NCBI RefSeq assembly: GCF_009729095.1
Contig: NZ_VTGX01000003.1
Span: 1-64,000, forward strand
DNA from: Mycolicibacterium sp. CBMA 247
Lineage (GTDB): Bacteria; Actinomycetota; Actinomycetes; Mycobacteriales; Mycobacteriaceae
Length of the DNA: 64,000 nucleotides
Reading direction: 5' to 3'
Below, one piece after another: positions 8,871 through 18,645 of this stretch; positions within the stretch are counted from its first letter, which is position 1, and the number at the start of each line of letters is the position of its first letter. Position numbers and translations under genes: made by a program. Under the pieces are notes generated by a model. It ran no database searches. It had not been told where the DNA came from and saw nothing but the letters and a program-made list of their open reading frames with translations.

Positions 8871-10214
8871 TCAGAGGTCGCGCAGGATCAGCTCGATCAC
8901 GTCGAGTCCCTCTACGAGCAGGTCGTCGCTGATCGTCAGCGGCGGCAAGAAGCGCAGCACGTTGCCGTAGGTGCCGCAGGACAGCACGATCACCCCGGCC
9001 GCGTGGGCACCGGCGCACAGCGCCTTGGTCAGCTCCGGGTCGGGTGTGGTTGTGCCGGCCTTGACCAGCTCGACGGCGATCATCGCGCCGCGACCGCGCA
9101 CATCGCCGATCCGGTCGTCCTCGGCCTGCAAACGGCCGAGCCGGTCCTTCATCAGCTGCTCGATCTGCTGGGCCCGGGCCACCAAGCCGTCAGCCTCGAT
9201 GGTCTCGATGGTCGCCAGCGCCGCCGCGCACGCGATCGGATTGCCGCCGTAGGTCCCGCCCAGCCCGGAGACATGCGGCGAGTCCATGATCTCGGCCTGC
9301 CCGGTCACCGCGGACAGCGGCAGGCCGTCGGCGATGCCCTTGGCGGTGACGATGAGGTCGGGATCGATGCCCTCGTGCTCACAGGCGAACATCGCGCCGG
9401 TCCGGGCGAACCCGGTCTGCACCTCGTCGGCGATGAACACCACCTTGTTGTCGCGACACCATCCCAACAGCGCAGGCAGGAATCCGTCGGCCGGGACGAT
9501 GAACCCGCCCTCGCCCTGGATGGGTTCGATGATGACGGCGGCCAGGTTGTCCGCACCGATCTGCTTTTCCATCACGTCGATGGCCCGCTTGGCGGCCAGC
9601 GTGCCGTCGGTGGCCAGTTCCTTGCCGAACTCGGCATCGCGGAACGGGTAGGACAACGGCGCCCGGTAGATCTCGGGTGCGAACGGGCCGAAGCCGTGCT
9701 TGTAGGGCATGGCCTTGGCGGTGAGCGCCATCGTGAGATTGGTGCGCCCGTGATAGGCGTGGTCGAACGCGACGACAGCAGGCTTGTGGGTGTAGGACCG
9801 GGCGATCTTCACCGCGTTCTCCACGGCCTCGGAACCGGAGTTGAACAAGGCCGAACGCTTCTCGCCGCGGACCGGCGTCAGCCGGTTGAGGTGCTCGCAG
9901 ACCGCGACGTACGGCTCATAGGGCGTCACCATGAAGCAGGTGTGGGTGAAGTCGCCGGCCTGCGCGGCCACCGCCTCGACCACCCGCGGCGACGAATTGC
10001 CGATGGTCGTGACGGCGATGCCGGAACCCAGGTCGATCAGGCGGTTGCCGTCGACGTCCTCGACGATGCCGCCCCCGGCGCGGGCGGCATAAACTGGCAT
10101 GGTGTTGCCGACGCCGCGGGCGACAGCGGCCGATTTCCGACCCATCAGCGCCTGGGAATTGGGGCCGGGGATCGCGGTGGCAAGATGGCGGCTCTGCTCG
10201 GGATGGCTCAACAC
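8871..10214 (-). CDS. gabT: 4-aminobutyrate aminotransferase
   Basis: 447 residues, class-III PLP aminotransferase. Visible signatures include the N-terminal dimer region (ARAGGGIVEDVDGNRLIDLGSGIAV), FNSGSEAVENAVKIAR for the cofactor phosphate, the VVFIADEVQTGFARTG Asp segment, and VTAKGIADGLPLSAVTG carrying the Schiff-base lysine near residue 290. It moves the amino group of GABA (or similar omega-amines) to 2-oxoglutarate, giving succinic semialdehyde and glutamate. AGGAGG is only two bases before the GTG at 10214 and five before the next codon, TTG (10211), so the true start may be 10211. Its place between the CAR region and yajC matches the mycobacterial order I remember. Confidence 0.93.
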   Translation of the reverse strand: MLSHPEQSRHLATAIPGPNSQALMGRKSAAVARGVGNTMPVYAARAGGGIVEDVDGNRLIDLGSGIAVTTIGNSSPRVVEAVAAQAGDFTHTCFMVTPYEPYVAVCEHLNRLTPVRGEKRSALFNSGSEAVENAVKIARSYTHKPAVVAFDHAYHGRTNLTMALTAKAMPYKHGFGPFAPEIYRAPLSYPFRDAEFGKELATDGTLAAKRAIDVMEKQIGADNLAAVIIEPIQGEGGFIVPADGFLPALLGWCRDNKVVFIADEVQTGFARTGAMFACEHEGIDPDLIVTAKGIADGLPLSAVTGQAEIMDSPHVSGLGGTYGGNPIACAAALATIETIEADGLVARAQQIEQLMKDRLGRLQAEDDRIGDVRGRGAMIAVELVKAGTTTPDPELTKALCAGAHAAGVIVLSCGTYGNVLRFLPPLTISDDLLVEGLDVIELILRDL

Positions 10215-10371
10215 TGCCTCCTGATACGGAACGGCGGCGCGGGGAAAGAACGCGTTTCGAGCCTAGTCGTCGGGCCCGCCTATCGGCGGCGAATGAGGTG
10301 GTCGGGGTCGGCGGCGGTATCGTGGCCTCGGTCGCCCTGACATCTGACTCGACACGAAAGACATAGTTGAC

Positions 10372-10731
10372 ATGGATCTCGTCATTTTCCTGCCCCTGCT
10401 GATCGTCATGGGCGCGTTCATGTTCTTCGCGTCGCGCCGTCAGAAGAAGGCCATGCAGGCGACCATCGACCTGCAGAACTCGCTGCAGATCGGCGATCGC
10501 GTTCACACCACCTCGGGCCTGCAGGCCACGATCACCGGTATCACCGACGACAACGTCGACCTGGAGATCGCCCCCGGCGTCGTCACCACCTGGATGAAGT
10601 TGGCGGTGCGCGACCGCGTCGAGGCGGATACCGAGGAGGACATCGACGCCGTGACCAACCCTCCGGCGGCGGCGACCGAATTGACCGAGAGCGGCGGTGT
10701 CACCGACACCGACGGCTTCAAAAAAGACTGA
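10372..10731 (+). CDS. yajC: Sec translocase accessory subunit YajC
   Basis: 119 residues. One N-terminal membrane helix (VIFLPLLIVMGAFMFFASRRQKK) is followed by the YajC core (LQIGDRVHTTSGLQATITGI) and an acidic tail. YajC forms a membrane complex with SecD and SecF that assists late steps of protein export. It is the first gene of the yajC-secD-secF group, 72 bases before secD, and is divergent from gabT across a 157-bp promoter region. Confidence 0.93.
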   Translation: MDLVIFLPLLIVMGAFMFFASRRQKKAMQATIDLQNSLQIGDRVHTTSGLQATITGITDDNVDLEIAPGVVTTWMKLAVRDRVEADTEEDIDAVTNPPAAATELTESGGVTDTDGFKKD

Positions 10732-10803
10732 CCCCAGAGCACCCAGGACAAGCACGTACCCTTTGCGGTGCTGACGAACTGATCTCGAGGAGACCCTAGC
10801 AAC

Positions 10804-12705
10804 GTGGCATCGTCTTCGGCGCCGGTGCATCCTGCGCGCTATCTGACGCTTTTCCTGGTCCTTCTGGTCGGCGTTTACCTGCTGGTGTTCCTCACCGGCG
10901 ATAAGCACGCCAGGACCAAACTCGGCATTGACCTGCAGGGCGGTACCCGGGTGACGCTGACAGCGCGCACCCCGGACGGCTCAAGGCCCACCAGAGAGGC
11001 CCTCAACCAGGCCCAACAGATCATCAGTTCCCGTGTCGACGGTCTCGGCGTCTCGGGCTCGGAGGTCGTCATCGACGGCGACAATCTGGTGATCACCGTT
11101 CCCGGCACCGACGGCAGCGAGGCCCGCAACCTGGGCCAGACCGCCCGCCTGTACATCCGGCCCGTCGTGCACGCGATGCCTGCCAAGCCGCCTGCCCAGC
11201 AGGGGCAGCAGCCGCCCGCGGGCGCTCCGGGTGCTCCTGCAGCCCCGGGGGCGCCTGCCGCGCCCCAGGCTCCAGGTGGGCCGGGAGTCGTGCCCGGCCT
11301 TCCCGGCGCGGTTCCGGGCCTGCCGCCAGGCATGCCGGGCGAGGCACCGCCGGGTATGCCGGGCGAGGCACCGGCAGTGCCGCCGGCCGGGGAACAGCCA
11401 GCGTCGCCGGCTCCCGCCGGCCAACCGGCGCCGCAGCCGCGGCCCTACCCGCTCGATCCGGCGCCGACCCCGGGCGAACCGACTCCGGCACCGGAACCTG
11501 CGCCCGGTGAGCCTGCCCCGGCACCCGCGCCCGGTGGGCCCGCCCCTGCGCCTGCTCCACCCGCGCAGCCCAAGCCCGGCGATGCCAAGGCCGCGCTGGC
11601 GCAACGCATCGCCGACGAGAAGGAACTGCGGCAGAGCACCAACCCGTCGATCCAGATCCTGGCGCTGCAGTACCAGGCCACCCGTTGCGGTGAGGAAGAC
11701 GTGCTGGCCGGCAACGACGACCCGAACCTGCCGCTGATCACCTGCTCCACCGACGGGCAGACGGTCTACCTGCTGAGCAAGTCGATCATGAGCGGCGAGG
11801 AGATCGCCGACGCCACCTCCGGCCTGAACCAGCAGCAGGGGCAGTACGTCGTCGACGTCACCTTCAAGAGCGGGGGAGCCAAGACCTGGGCCGACTTCAC
11901 CGCCGCGAACGTGGGCACGCAGACGGCGTTCACGCTCGACTCGCAGGTGGTCAGCGCGCCCGCGATCCGGGAGGCCATCCCCGGCGGGAACACCCAGATC
12001 ACCGGCCAGTTCAATTCGGACACGGCCAAGGAACTGGCCAACGTGCTCAAGTACGGCTCGCTGCCACTGTCGTTCGAATCTTCTGAGGCCGAGACGGTTT
12101 CGGCGACATTGGGCCTGTCTTCGCTGCGGGCCGGCCTGATCGCCGGCCTGGTCGGTTTGGGCGCGGTGCTCCTGTACTCGTTGCTGTACTACCGGGTGCT
12201 GGGCGTGTTGGTGGCGTTGTCGCTGGTCGCTTCTGGCGCAATGGTTTTCGCCATCCTCGTATTGCTCGGTAGATACATCGGCTACACGCTGGACCTGGCC
12301 GGCATCGCCGGTCTGATCATCGGCATAGGCACCACCGCGGACTCCTTCGTGGTGTTCTTCGAACGCATCAAGGACGAGATACGTGAAGGCCGGTCGTTCC
12401 GGTCGGCGGTACCGCGAGGTTGGGCGCGTGCCCGCAAGACGGTCGTGTCCGGCAACGCCGTGACCTTCCTGGCCGCCGCGGTGCTCTACTTCCTGGCGAT
12501 CGGCCAGGTGAAGGGCTTCGCGTTCACGCTGGGTCTGACCACGATCCTCGACCTCGTGGTGGTGTTCCTGGTGACCTGGCCGCTGGTGTACTTGGCGTCC
12601 AAGTCCCCGACGATGGCCAAACCCGCCCTCAACGGTCTCGGCGCGGTGCAACAAATCGCGCGGGAACGCCGGGCGGCTTCGCACGCGACCGCGGGACGGG
12701 GATAA
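10804..12705 (+). CDS. secD: Protein-export membrane protein SecD
   Basis: 633 residues from a GTG with a GAGGAGA SD. It has TM1 near residues 11-32, then the GIDLQGGTRVTL motif and the first part of the P1 head. A long Pro/Ala/Gly-rich insertion follows (about residues 120-255). Then come the conserved P1 block around ADEKELRQ and NPSIQILALQYQATRC, and five C-terminal TM helices with the GLIIGIGTTADSFVVFFERIKDE signature. SecDF uses the proton motive force to complete translocation on the outer face of the membrane. Asp in GTTADS is the conserved proton-path residue. The Pro-rich insert is mycobacterial in character, but its length here is notable. Part of the secD P1 block is repeated almost verbatim in the SecD-like gene at 18629-19750. 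Confidence 0.96.
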   Translation: MASSSAPVHPARYLTLFLVLLVGVYLLVFLTGDKHARTKLGIDLQGGTRVTLTARTPDGSRPTREALNQAQQIISSRVDGLGVSGSEVVIDGDNLVITVPGTDGSEARNLGQTARLYIRPVVHAMPAKPPAQQGQQPPAGAPGAPAAPGAPAAPQAPGGPGVVPGLPGAVPGLPPGMPGEAPPGMPGEAPAVPPAGEQPASPAPAGQPAPQPRPYPLDPAPTPGEPTPAPEPAPGEPAPAPAPGGPAPAPAPPAQPKPGDAKAALAQRIADEKELRQSTNPSIQILALQYQATRCGEEDVLAGNDDPNLPLITCSTDGQTVYLLSKSIMSGEEIADATSGLNQQQGQYVVDVTFKSGGAKTWADFTAANVGTQTAFTLDSQVVSAPAIREAIPGGNTQITGQFNSDTAKELANVLKYGSLPLSFESSEAETVSATLGLSSLRAGLIAGLVGLGAVLLYSLLYYRVLGVLVALSLVASGAMVFAILVLLGRYIGYTLDLAGIAGLIIGIGTTADSFVVFFERIKDEIREGRSFRSAVPRGWARARKTVVSGNAVTFLAAAVLYFLAIGQVKGFAFTLGLTTILDLVVVFLVTWPLVYLASKSPTMAKPALNGLGAVQQIARERRAASHATAGRG

Positions 12706-12709
12706 GCGC

Positions 12710-14014
12710 ATGGCTGAAAACAACAAAGCCGCTGACGACACAACCGCTGAGGACGTAAAAGACACCGCAGTGGAGGCACCGAACATCGAGTCCACGTCCG
12801 CGGCGATGCCCAAACACGGATTCTTCGTCCGGCTCTACACCGGCACCGGCGCCTTCGAGGTGGTCGGACGCCGCAAGTTCTGGTACGGGGTCAGCGGCCT
12901 CATCGTCGCGGTCGCCATCGCGAGCATGGTGCTGCGCGGGTTCGCCTTCGGTATCGACTTCGAGGGCGGCACCAAGGTGTCGATGCCGTCGGCCGGTTCC
13001 GACGGAATCGTCTCGGTGCAGCAGGTCGAGGACGTCTTCAACAAGACCCTGAACCGGGCGCCCCAGGCGGTCGTGCTGGTCGGCAGCGGCGCCTCGGCGA
13101 CGGTGCAGATCCGTGCCGAAACGTTGTCCAACGACGAGACCGAACAACTGCGAACGGCACTGTTCGACGCGTTCCACCCCAAGGGCAGCGACGGTCAGCC
13201 CAGTAAGCAGGTGATCAGCGACTCGGCTGTGTCCGAGACGTGGGGCGGCCAGATCACCCAGAAGGCGATGATCGCGCTCGTGGTCTTCGTGGTGCTGGCA
13301 TCCATCTACATCACCTGGCGGTATGAGCGCTACATGGCGATGTCTGCGATGGCCACCCTGGCCTTCGACCTGATCGTGACGGCCGGGGTCTACTCGCTGG
13401 TCGGGTTCGAGGTCACCCCCGCCACCGTCATCGGCCTGCTGACGATCCTGGGCTTCTCGCTGTACGACACGGTGATCGTGTTCGACAAGGTCGAGGAGAA
13501 CACCCACGGCTTCGAGCACACCACCCGGCGGACCTTCGCCGAACACGCCAACCTCGCGATCAACCAGACGTTCATGCGTTCGATCAACACCAGCCTCATC
13601 TCGGTGTTGCCGATCGCCGCGCTGATGGTGGTCGCGGTGTGGCTGCTCGGCGTCGGGACCCTGATGGACCTGGCCCTGGTTCAGCTGGTCGGCGTCATCG
13701 TCGGTACCTACTCCTCGATCTACTTCGCCACGCCGCTGCTCGTGACGTTGCGTGAACGCACCGAACTGGTGCGCAAGCACACCAAGCGGGTGCTCAACCG
13801 CCGGGAGAAGGGCGCCAAGACGGCCACGGCCACGGCCACGGCCGCGAAGGACGCAGCGGAGGCCAACGACGCGGAAACCACCGATACCGACACCGAGGCG
13901 GAGAAGGTATCGGCCTCGGTCTCCAGTGACCCCGCACCGGCCAAGCCGGCACCGGGTGCGCGTCCAGCCCCGCGCACCGGACGTCCGTCGGGCAAGCGGA
14001 ACATCCGGCGGTAA
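12710..14014 (+). CDS. secF: Protein-export membrane protein SecF
   Basis: 434 residues, four bases after secD. TM1 follows a hydrophilic N-terminus (WYGVSGLIVAVAIASMVLRGFAFGIDFEGGTKV), then a short periplasmic domain and five TM helices including TILGFSLYDTVIVFDKVEEN, the SecF counterpart of the SecD signature. The C-terminal 80 residues are Ala/Thr/Pro-rich and hydrophilic. It acts with SecD and YajC in protein export. The gene is co-transcribed with the lipoprotein gene five bases downstream. Confidence 0.96.
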   Translation: MAENNKAADDTTAEDVKDTAVEAPNIESTSAAMPKHGFFVRLYTGTGAFEVVGRRKFWYGVSGLIVAVAIASMVLRGFAFGIDFEGGTKVSMPSAGSDGIVSVQQVEDVFNKTLNRAPQAVVLVGSGASATVQIRAETLSNDETEQLRTALFDAFHPKGSDGQPSKQVISDSAVSETWGGQITQKAMIALVVFVVLASIYITWRYERYMAMSAMATLAFDLIVTAGVYSLVGFEVTPATVIGLLTILGFSLYDTVIVFDKVEENTHGFEHTTRRTFAEHANLAINQTFMRSINTSLISVLPIAALMVVAVWLLGVGTLMDLALVQLVGVIVGTYSSIYFATPLLVTLRERTELVRKHTKRVLNRREKGAKTATATATAAKDAAEANDAETTDTDTEAEKVSASVSSDPAPAKPAPGARPAPRTGRPSGKRNIRR

Positions 14015-14019
14015 ACCGG

Positions 14020-15687
14020 ATGGTTCAGTGGCGGGCCAGCGCCCGGGCACGGACAGCGGCGACAGTGGCAACGGTGTCGGTGGTGGCCGGGATGGGCCTG
14101 GCGGCGTGTTCGAGCAGTTCGGCCGACAAGATCGACTACGCCGTAGACGGCACACTGACCACGTACAACACCAACACGGTGGCCGGCGCCGCGTCCGCCG
14201 GGCCCCAGGCGTTCGCCCGGTCCCTGACCGGGTTCGCCTATCACGGCCCGGAAGGCCAGGTGATCGCCGACAACGACTTCGGGTCGGTGTCGGTCGTGGG
14301 CCGCGCCCCGCTGGTGCTCGACTACGTGATCAGCGACAAGGCGGTCTACTCCGACGGCAAACCGATCACGTGTGACGATCTGGTGCTGGCCTGGGGCGCG
14401 CAGTCGGGCCGGTTCCCCGGGTTTGACGCCGCCAGCCAAGCGGGTTACCGCGACATCGGCTCGGTGGAGTGCGCGCCGGGCCAGAAGCGGGCCAGGGTCT
14501 CGTTCGCCCAGGACCGCGGTTTCCTCGACTACGGCCATCTGTTCGCGGCGACCTCGCTGATGCCCGCGCACGTCATCACCGATGAACTCGGTCTCGGCGA
14601 CGGGGGTGTGGCGACCGCGCTGCAGACTGCCGACCAGCCGACCATCGACCGGATCGCCAAGGCGTGGAGCACCGTCTGGGATCTCAAACCCGACCTGGAT
14701 CTCAAACGGTTCCCGTCGTCGGGCCCGTACCGGATCGACTCGGTGTCCAAGGACGGCGTGGTGGTCCTGGTGGCCAACGACAAGTGGTGGGGCACCCCGC
14801 CGGTCACCAACCGGATCGCGGTATGGCCGCGCGGGGCCGACATCCAGGAGCGGGTCAACGAAGGATCCTTCGACGTGGTCGACATCGCGTCCGGGTCGTC
14901 GGGCCTGCTCAACCTGCCCGATGACTACGTCAGCATGGAGAGCCCGTCGGCCGGTATCGAGCAGTTGATCTTCGCGCCGGGCGGTCCGTTGGCCGCTCCG
15001 CCGGCGCGGCGTGCCGTAGCGCTGTGCACTCCGCGTGATGTGATCGCCCGCAACGCCGGGACGCCGACCATCAACTCCCGGCTCAGCCCGGTCACCGATG
15101 ACGCCTTGAGTGCGGCCGAGAATGCCGGCGAGGCCGGGCAGTTCGGCGTCGCAATCCCCGACGCGGCCCGTGCCGCCCTCAACAAGCACCCGCTGACCGT
15201 GCGCATCGGCTACCAGACGCCCAACGCCAGGCTGGCCGCCACGGTCGGTGCGATCGCGAAAACGTGTGCTGCGGCAGGCATCACGGTGCAGGATGCCGGA
15301 TCGGCGACGGCCGGGCCGGTGGCGTTGCGCAACAACGAGTTCGACGCATTGTTGGCCAGCACCGGGGGAGCCGCGGGCAGCGGCTCCTCGGGCTCCTCGG
15401 CGATCGACGCCTACGCATTCCACTCCGGCAACGGCAACAACCTGCCCGACTTTGGCAACGAGCGGATCGACGGCATCATCGATGCGCAAGCCGTCACGAC
15501 CGATCCGAAGGAACTGGCCCGTCTGGCGGGGGAGGGCGCGCCGATCCTGTGGGCCGACATGCCGACCCTGCCGCTGTACCGCCAGCAGCGCACGGTGCTG
15601 ACATCGACCAAGATGTATGCCGTGAGCAGCAATCCGACCCGATGGGGCGCAGGCTGGAATATGGACCGCTGGAAGCTGTCGACATGA
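14020..15687 (+). CDS. Peptide-type ABC transporter substrate-binding lipoprotein
   Basis: 555 residues of the SBP_bac_5 (oligopeptide/nickel-binding) family. An N-terminal signal ends in a lipobox (GLAACSSSS, Cys near residue 28). Family features include VYSDGKPITCDDLVLAW and the C-terminal LPLYRQQRTVLTST. There is no permease or ATPase beside it. It sits between secF and apt, as in the M. tuberculosis order I remember, where the equivalent is also an orphan binding lipoprotein. Whether it feeds a distant transporter or has another envelope role is unknown. The start is five bases after the secF stop and has no clear SD, suggesting translational coupling. Its TGA overlaps the apt ATG. Confidence 0.85.
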   Translation: MVQWRASARARTAATVATVSVVAGMGLAACSSSSADKIDYAVDGTLTTYNTNTVAGAASAGPQAFARSLTGFAYHGPEGQVIADNDFGSVSVVGRAPLVLDYVISDKAVYSDGKPITCDDLVLAWGAQSGRFPGFDAASQAGYRDIGSVECAPGQKRARVSFAQDRGFLDYGHLFAATSLMPAHVITDELGLGDGGVATALQTADQPTIDRIAKAWSTVWDLKPDLDLKRFPSSGPYRIDSVSKDGVVVLVANDKWWGTPPVTNRIAVWPRGADIQERVNEGSFDVVDIASGSSGLLNLPDDYVSMESPSAGIEQLIFAPGGPLAAPPARRAVALCTPRDVIARNAGTPTINSRLSPVTDDALSAAENAGEAGQFGVAIPDAARAALNKHPLTVRIGYQTPNARLAATVGAIAKTCAAAGITVQDAGSATAGPVALRNNEFDALLASTGGAAGSGSSGSSAIDAYAFHSGNGNNLPDFGNERIDGIIDAQAVTTDPKELARLAGEGAPILWADMPTLPLYRQQRTVLTSTKMYAVSSNPTRWGAGWNMDRWKLST

Positions 15688-16235
15688 GCCGGGATAGGAG
15701 CGGGGCCGACCCCGTCGCCATCTCACAACTGGTCAGGACCCTGATCCGCGAGGTCCCCGACTTTCCCGAACCCGGCGTGCAGTTCAAGGATCTGACCCCG
15801 TTGCTGGCCGATGCCAAGGGTCTCGGGGCGGTGACCGACGCACTGGCCGCCACCGCGGCGGACGCCGATCTGATCGCGGGCCTGGACGCACGGGGCTTCC
15901 TGCTCGGTGCTGCGGTGGCGACCCGACTCGGCACTGGTGTGCTGGCCGTACGGAAGGGCGGGAAGTTGCCGCCTCCGGTGCACAGCGTGACGTATCAGCT
16001 CGAGTACGGCACCGCGACGCTGGAAATCCCGGCCGACGGGATTGATATCACCGGGCGCAATATTGTGATCATCGACGATGTCCTGGCCACCGGAGGGACC
16101 CTGGCAGCGGCGATGCGGCTGCTCGAGGCGGGTGGTGCCAATGTGTTGAGCGCGGCCGTGGTGCTGGAACTGACGGCCCTTGGTGGCCGGGACGTGGTGG
16201 CACCGCTGCGGGTCAGCAGCTTGCACACGGTGTGA
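15684..16235 (+). CDS. apt: Adenine phosphoribosyltransferase
   Basis: 183 residues, starting at the ATG that overlaps the previous stop (ATGA, 15684). Type I PRTase signature VIIDDVLATGGTLAAA near residues 130-147 binds PRPP. LDARGFLLGAAVA and VRKGGKLPPPVHSVTYQLEYGTATLEI are diagnostic for Apt. It makes AMP from adenine and PRPP (purine salvage). The gene lies 40 bp before rel; Apt and Rel both draw on the purine nucleotide pool. Confidence 0.95.
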   Translation: MSRDRSGADPVAISQLVRTLIREVPDFPEPGVQFKDLTPLLADAKGLGAVTDALAATAADADLIAGLDARGFLLGAAVATRLGTGVLAVRKGGKLPPPVHSVTYQLEYGTATLEIPADGIDITGRNIVIIDDVLATGGTLAAAMRLLEAGGANVLSAAVVLELTALGGRDVVAPLRVSSLHTV

Positions 16236-16275
16236 GGGATATCCTCGAAATCTGAACGAACTGCGGGAGGTGACG

Positions 16276-18645
16276 ATGGCCAGCGATCCGGTTACGGAGT
16301 CAGGTGCGGGCCAGGCGGTGCAGTTGCCCCCGACCGTGCCGGGGGCCACGCCGCCCGACGCCGCGAAGACGCTCGACACCACGAAGACCAGCGCCTCACG
16401 CCGGGTCCGGGCGCGCCTGGCCCGCCGGATGACCGCGCAGCGCAGTGCGGTCAACCCGGTCCTGGAGCCTCTGGTTGCGGTACACCGGGAGATCTACCCC
16501 AAGGCCGATCTGCAGTTGCTGCAGCGCGCCTATGACGTCGCCGAGCAGCGCCACGCCGACCAGCTGCGCAAATCGGGTGATCCCTACATCACCCATCCGC
16601 TGGCAGTGGCCAACATCCTGGCCGAGCTCGGTATGGACACCACGACGCTGGTGGCGGCGCTGCTGCACGACACTGTGGAAGACACCGGCTACACCCTGGA
16701 GGCGCTGACCGCCGAGTTCGGGTCCGAGGTGGGACACCTGGTCGACGGGGTCACCAAGCTGGACAAGGTGGTGCTCGGCTCGGCCGCCGAGGGCGAGACG
16801 ATCCGCAAGATGATCATCGCGATGGCCCGCGACCCACGGGTGCTCGTGATCAAGGTGGCCGACCGGCTGCACAACATGCGCACCATGCGGTTCCTGCCGC
16901 CCGAGAAGCAGGCCCGCAAGGCCCGCGAGACGCTGGAAGTGATTGCGCCGCTGGCGCATCGGCTCGGCATGGCGACGGTCAAGTGGGAGCTGGAAGACCT
17001 GTCGTTCGCCATCCTGCACCCGAAGAAGTACGAGGAGATCGTGCGGCTGGTCGCCGACCGGGCGCCGTCGCGCGACACCTACCTGGCCAAGGTGCGCGCC
17101 GAGATCGGCGTGGCGTTGAGCGCCATGAAGATCAACGCGGTGGTCGAGGGCAGGCCCAAGCATTACTGGTCGATCTACCAGAAGATGATCGTCAAGGGAC
17201 GCGACTTCGACGACATCCATGACCTGGTCGGCGTACGGATCCTGTGCGACGAGATCCGCGACTGCTACGCGGCCGTCGGCGTCGTGCACTCGCTGTGGCA
17301 GCCGATGGCGGGCCGGTTCAAGGACTACATCGCCCAGCCGCGCTACGGCGTCTACCAGTCGCTGCACACCACGGTCGTGGGTCCCGAGGGCAAGCCGCTG
17401 GAGGTGCAGATCCGCACCCGCGATATGCACCGCACCGCCGAGTACGGCATCGCGGCGCACTGGCGCTACAAGGAAGCCAAGGGCCGCAACGGAGTTCCGC
17501 ACAGCCACGCTGTCACCGAGATCGACGACATGGCGTGGATGCGCCAGCTGCTGGACTGGCAGCGGGAGGCCGCCGACCCCGGCGAATTCCTCGAGTCGCT
17601 GCGTTACGACCTTGCGGTCAAAGAGATCTTCGTCTTCACCCCCAAGGGAGACGTGATCAACCTGCCGACCGGATCGACCCCGGTCGACTTCGCCTACGCG
17701 GTGCACACCGAGGTGGGGCACCGGTGCATCGGGGCCCGGGTCAACGGCCGGCTGGTTGCCTTGGAGCGCAAGCTGGAGAACGGTGAAGTCGTCGAGGTGT
17801 TCACCTCGAAGGCCCCCAACGCCGGACCGTCGCGCGACTGGCAGACCTTCGTGGTGTCGCCGCGGGCGAAGGCCAAGATCCGCCAGTGGTTCGCCAAGGA
17901 ACGCCGTGAAGAGGCGCTGGAGTCCGGTAAGGACGCCATCGCGCGCGAGGTCCGGCGGGGCGGACTTCCGTTGCAGCGCTTGATCAATGCCGATTCCATG
18001 GGCGCACTGGCCCGGGAGTTGCGCTACCTGGATGTCTCAGCGCTGTACACCGCGGTCGGTGAGGGCCACGTCTCGGCCCGCCATGTCGTGCAACGTCTAC
18101 TCGCCCAGTTCGGCGGAGATGACGCGGCCGAGGACGAACTCGCCGAGCGGTCCACCCCGTTGACCATGCCGGTGCGTCAGCGCAGCACCGACGACACCGG
18201 TGTCGCGGTGCCGGGAGCACCCGGAACGCTGACCAAGTTGGCCAAGTGCTGCACTCCGGTGCCCGGCGACACCATCATGGGCTTCGTGACCCGCGGTGGT
18301 GGTGTCAGCGTGCATCGCACCGATTGCACGAATGCGGCGTCCCTGCAACAACAGTCGGAACGCATCATCGAGGTGAACTGGGCGCCGTCGCCGTCGTCGG
18401 TGTTCCTGGTGGCCATCCAGGTCGAGGCCCTGGACCGGCACCGCCTGCTCTCCGACGTGACGCGGGTGCTGGCCGACGAGAAGGTCAACATCCTCTCGGC
18501 ATCGGTCACGACGTCCAACGACCGTGTGGCCATCAGCCGGTTCACCTTCGAGATGGGCGATCCCAAGCACCTCGGGCACCTGCTGAGTGTGGTGCGCAAC
18601 GTGGAGGGCGTCTACGACGTCTACCGCGTCACCAGCGCGGCGTAG
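16276..18645 (+). CDS. rel: Bifunctional (p)ppGpp synthetase/hydrolase
   Basis: 789 residues from the ATG at 16276 (GCGGGAGG SD). Open frame upstream of this has no SD and overlaps apt. Domains: HD hydrolase with HDTVED at about residue 131; synthetase with GRPKHYWSIYQKM and YGVYQSLHTTV near 290-365; TGS near 450-510 (IFVFTPKGDVINLPTGSTPVDFAYAVHTEVGHRC region); and a zinc-finger/ACT C-terminus (AKCCTPVPGD, then VTRVLADEKVNILSASV). It makes and degrades (p)ppGpp on starved ribosomes. Both active sites look intact. It overlaps the convergent SecD-like gene by 17 bases at the stops. Confidence 0.97.
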   Translation: MASDPVTESGAGQAVQLPPTVPGATPPDAAKTLDTTKTSASRRVRARLARRMTAQRSAVNPVLEPLVAVHREIYPKADLQLLQRAYDVAEQRHADQLRKSGDPYITHPLAVANILAELGMDTTTLVAALLHDTVEDTGYTLEALTAEFGSEVGHLVDGVTKLDKVVLGSAAEGETIRKMIIAMARDPRVLVIKVADRLHNMRTMRFLPPEKQARKARETLEVIAPLAHRLGMATVKWELEDLSFAILHPKKYEEIVRLVADRAPSRDTYLAKVRAEIGVALSAMKINAVVEGRPKHYWSIYQKMIVKGRDFDDIHDLVGVRILCDEIRDCYAAVGVVHSLWQPMAGRFKDYIAQPRYGVYQSLHTTVVGPEGKPLEVQIRTRDMHRTAEYGIAAHWRYKEAKGRNGVPHSHAVTEIDDMAWMRQLLDWQREAADPGEFLESLRYDLAVKEIFVFTPKGDVINLPTGSTPVDFAYAVHTEVGHRCIGARVNGRLVALERKLENGEVVEVFTSKAPNAGPSRDWQTFVVSPRAKAKIRQWFAKERREEALESGKDAIAREVRRGGLPLQRLINADSMGALARELRYLDVSALYTAVGEGHVSARHVVQRLLAQFGGDDAAEDELAERSTPLTMPVRQRSTDDTGVAVPGAPGTLTKLAKCCTPVPGDTIMGFVTRGGGVSVHRTDCTNAASLQQQSERIIEVNWAPSPSSVFLVAIQVEALDRHRLLSDVTRVLADEKVNILSASVTTSNDRVAISRFTFEMGDPKHLGHLLSVVRNVEGVYDVYRVTSAA

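Noticed and set aside
10981..12813. A 610-codon frame antisense to secD.
   Set aside because: secD is unmistakable on the plus strand; the antisense protein is low-complexity Arg/Gly with no motif.
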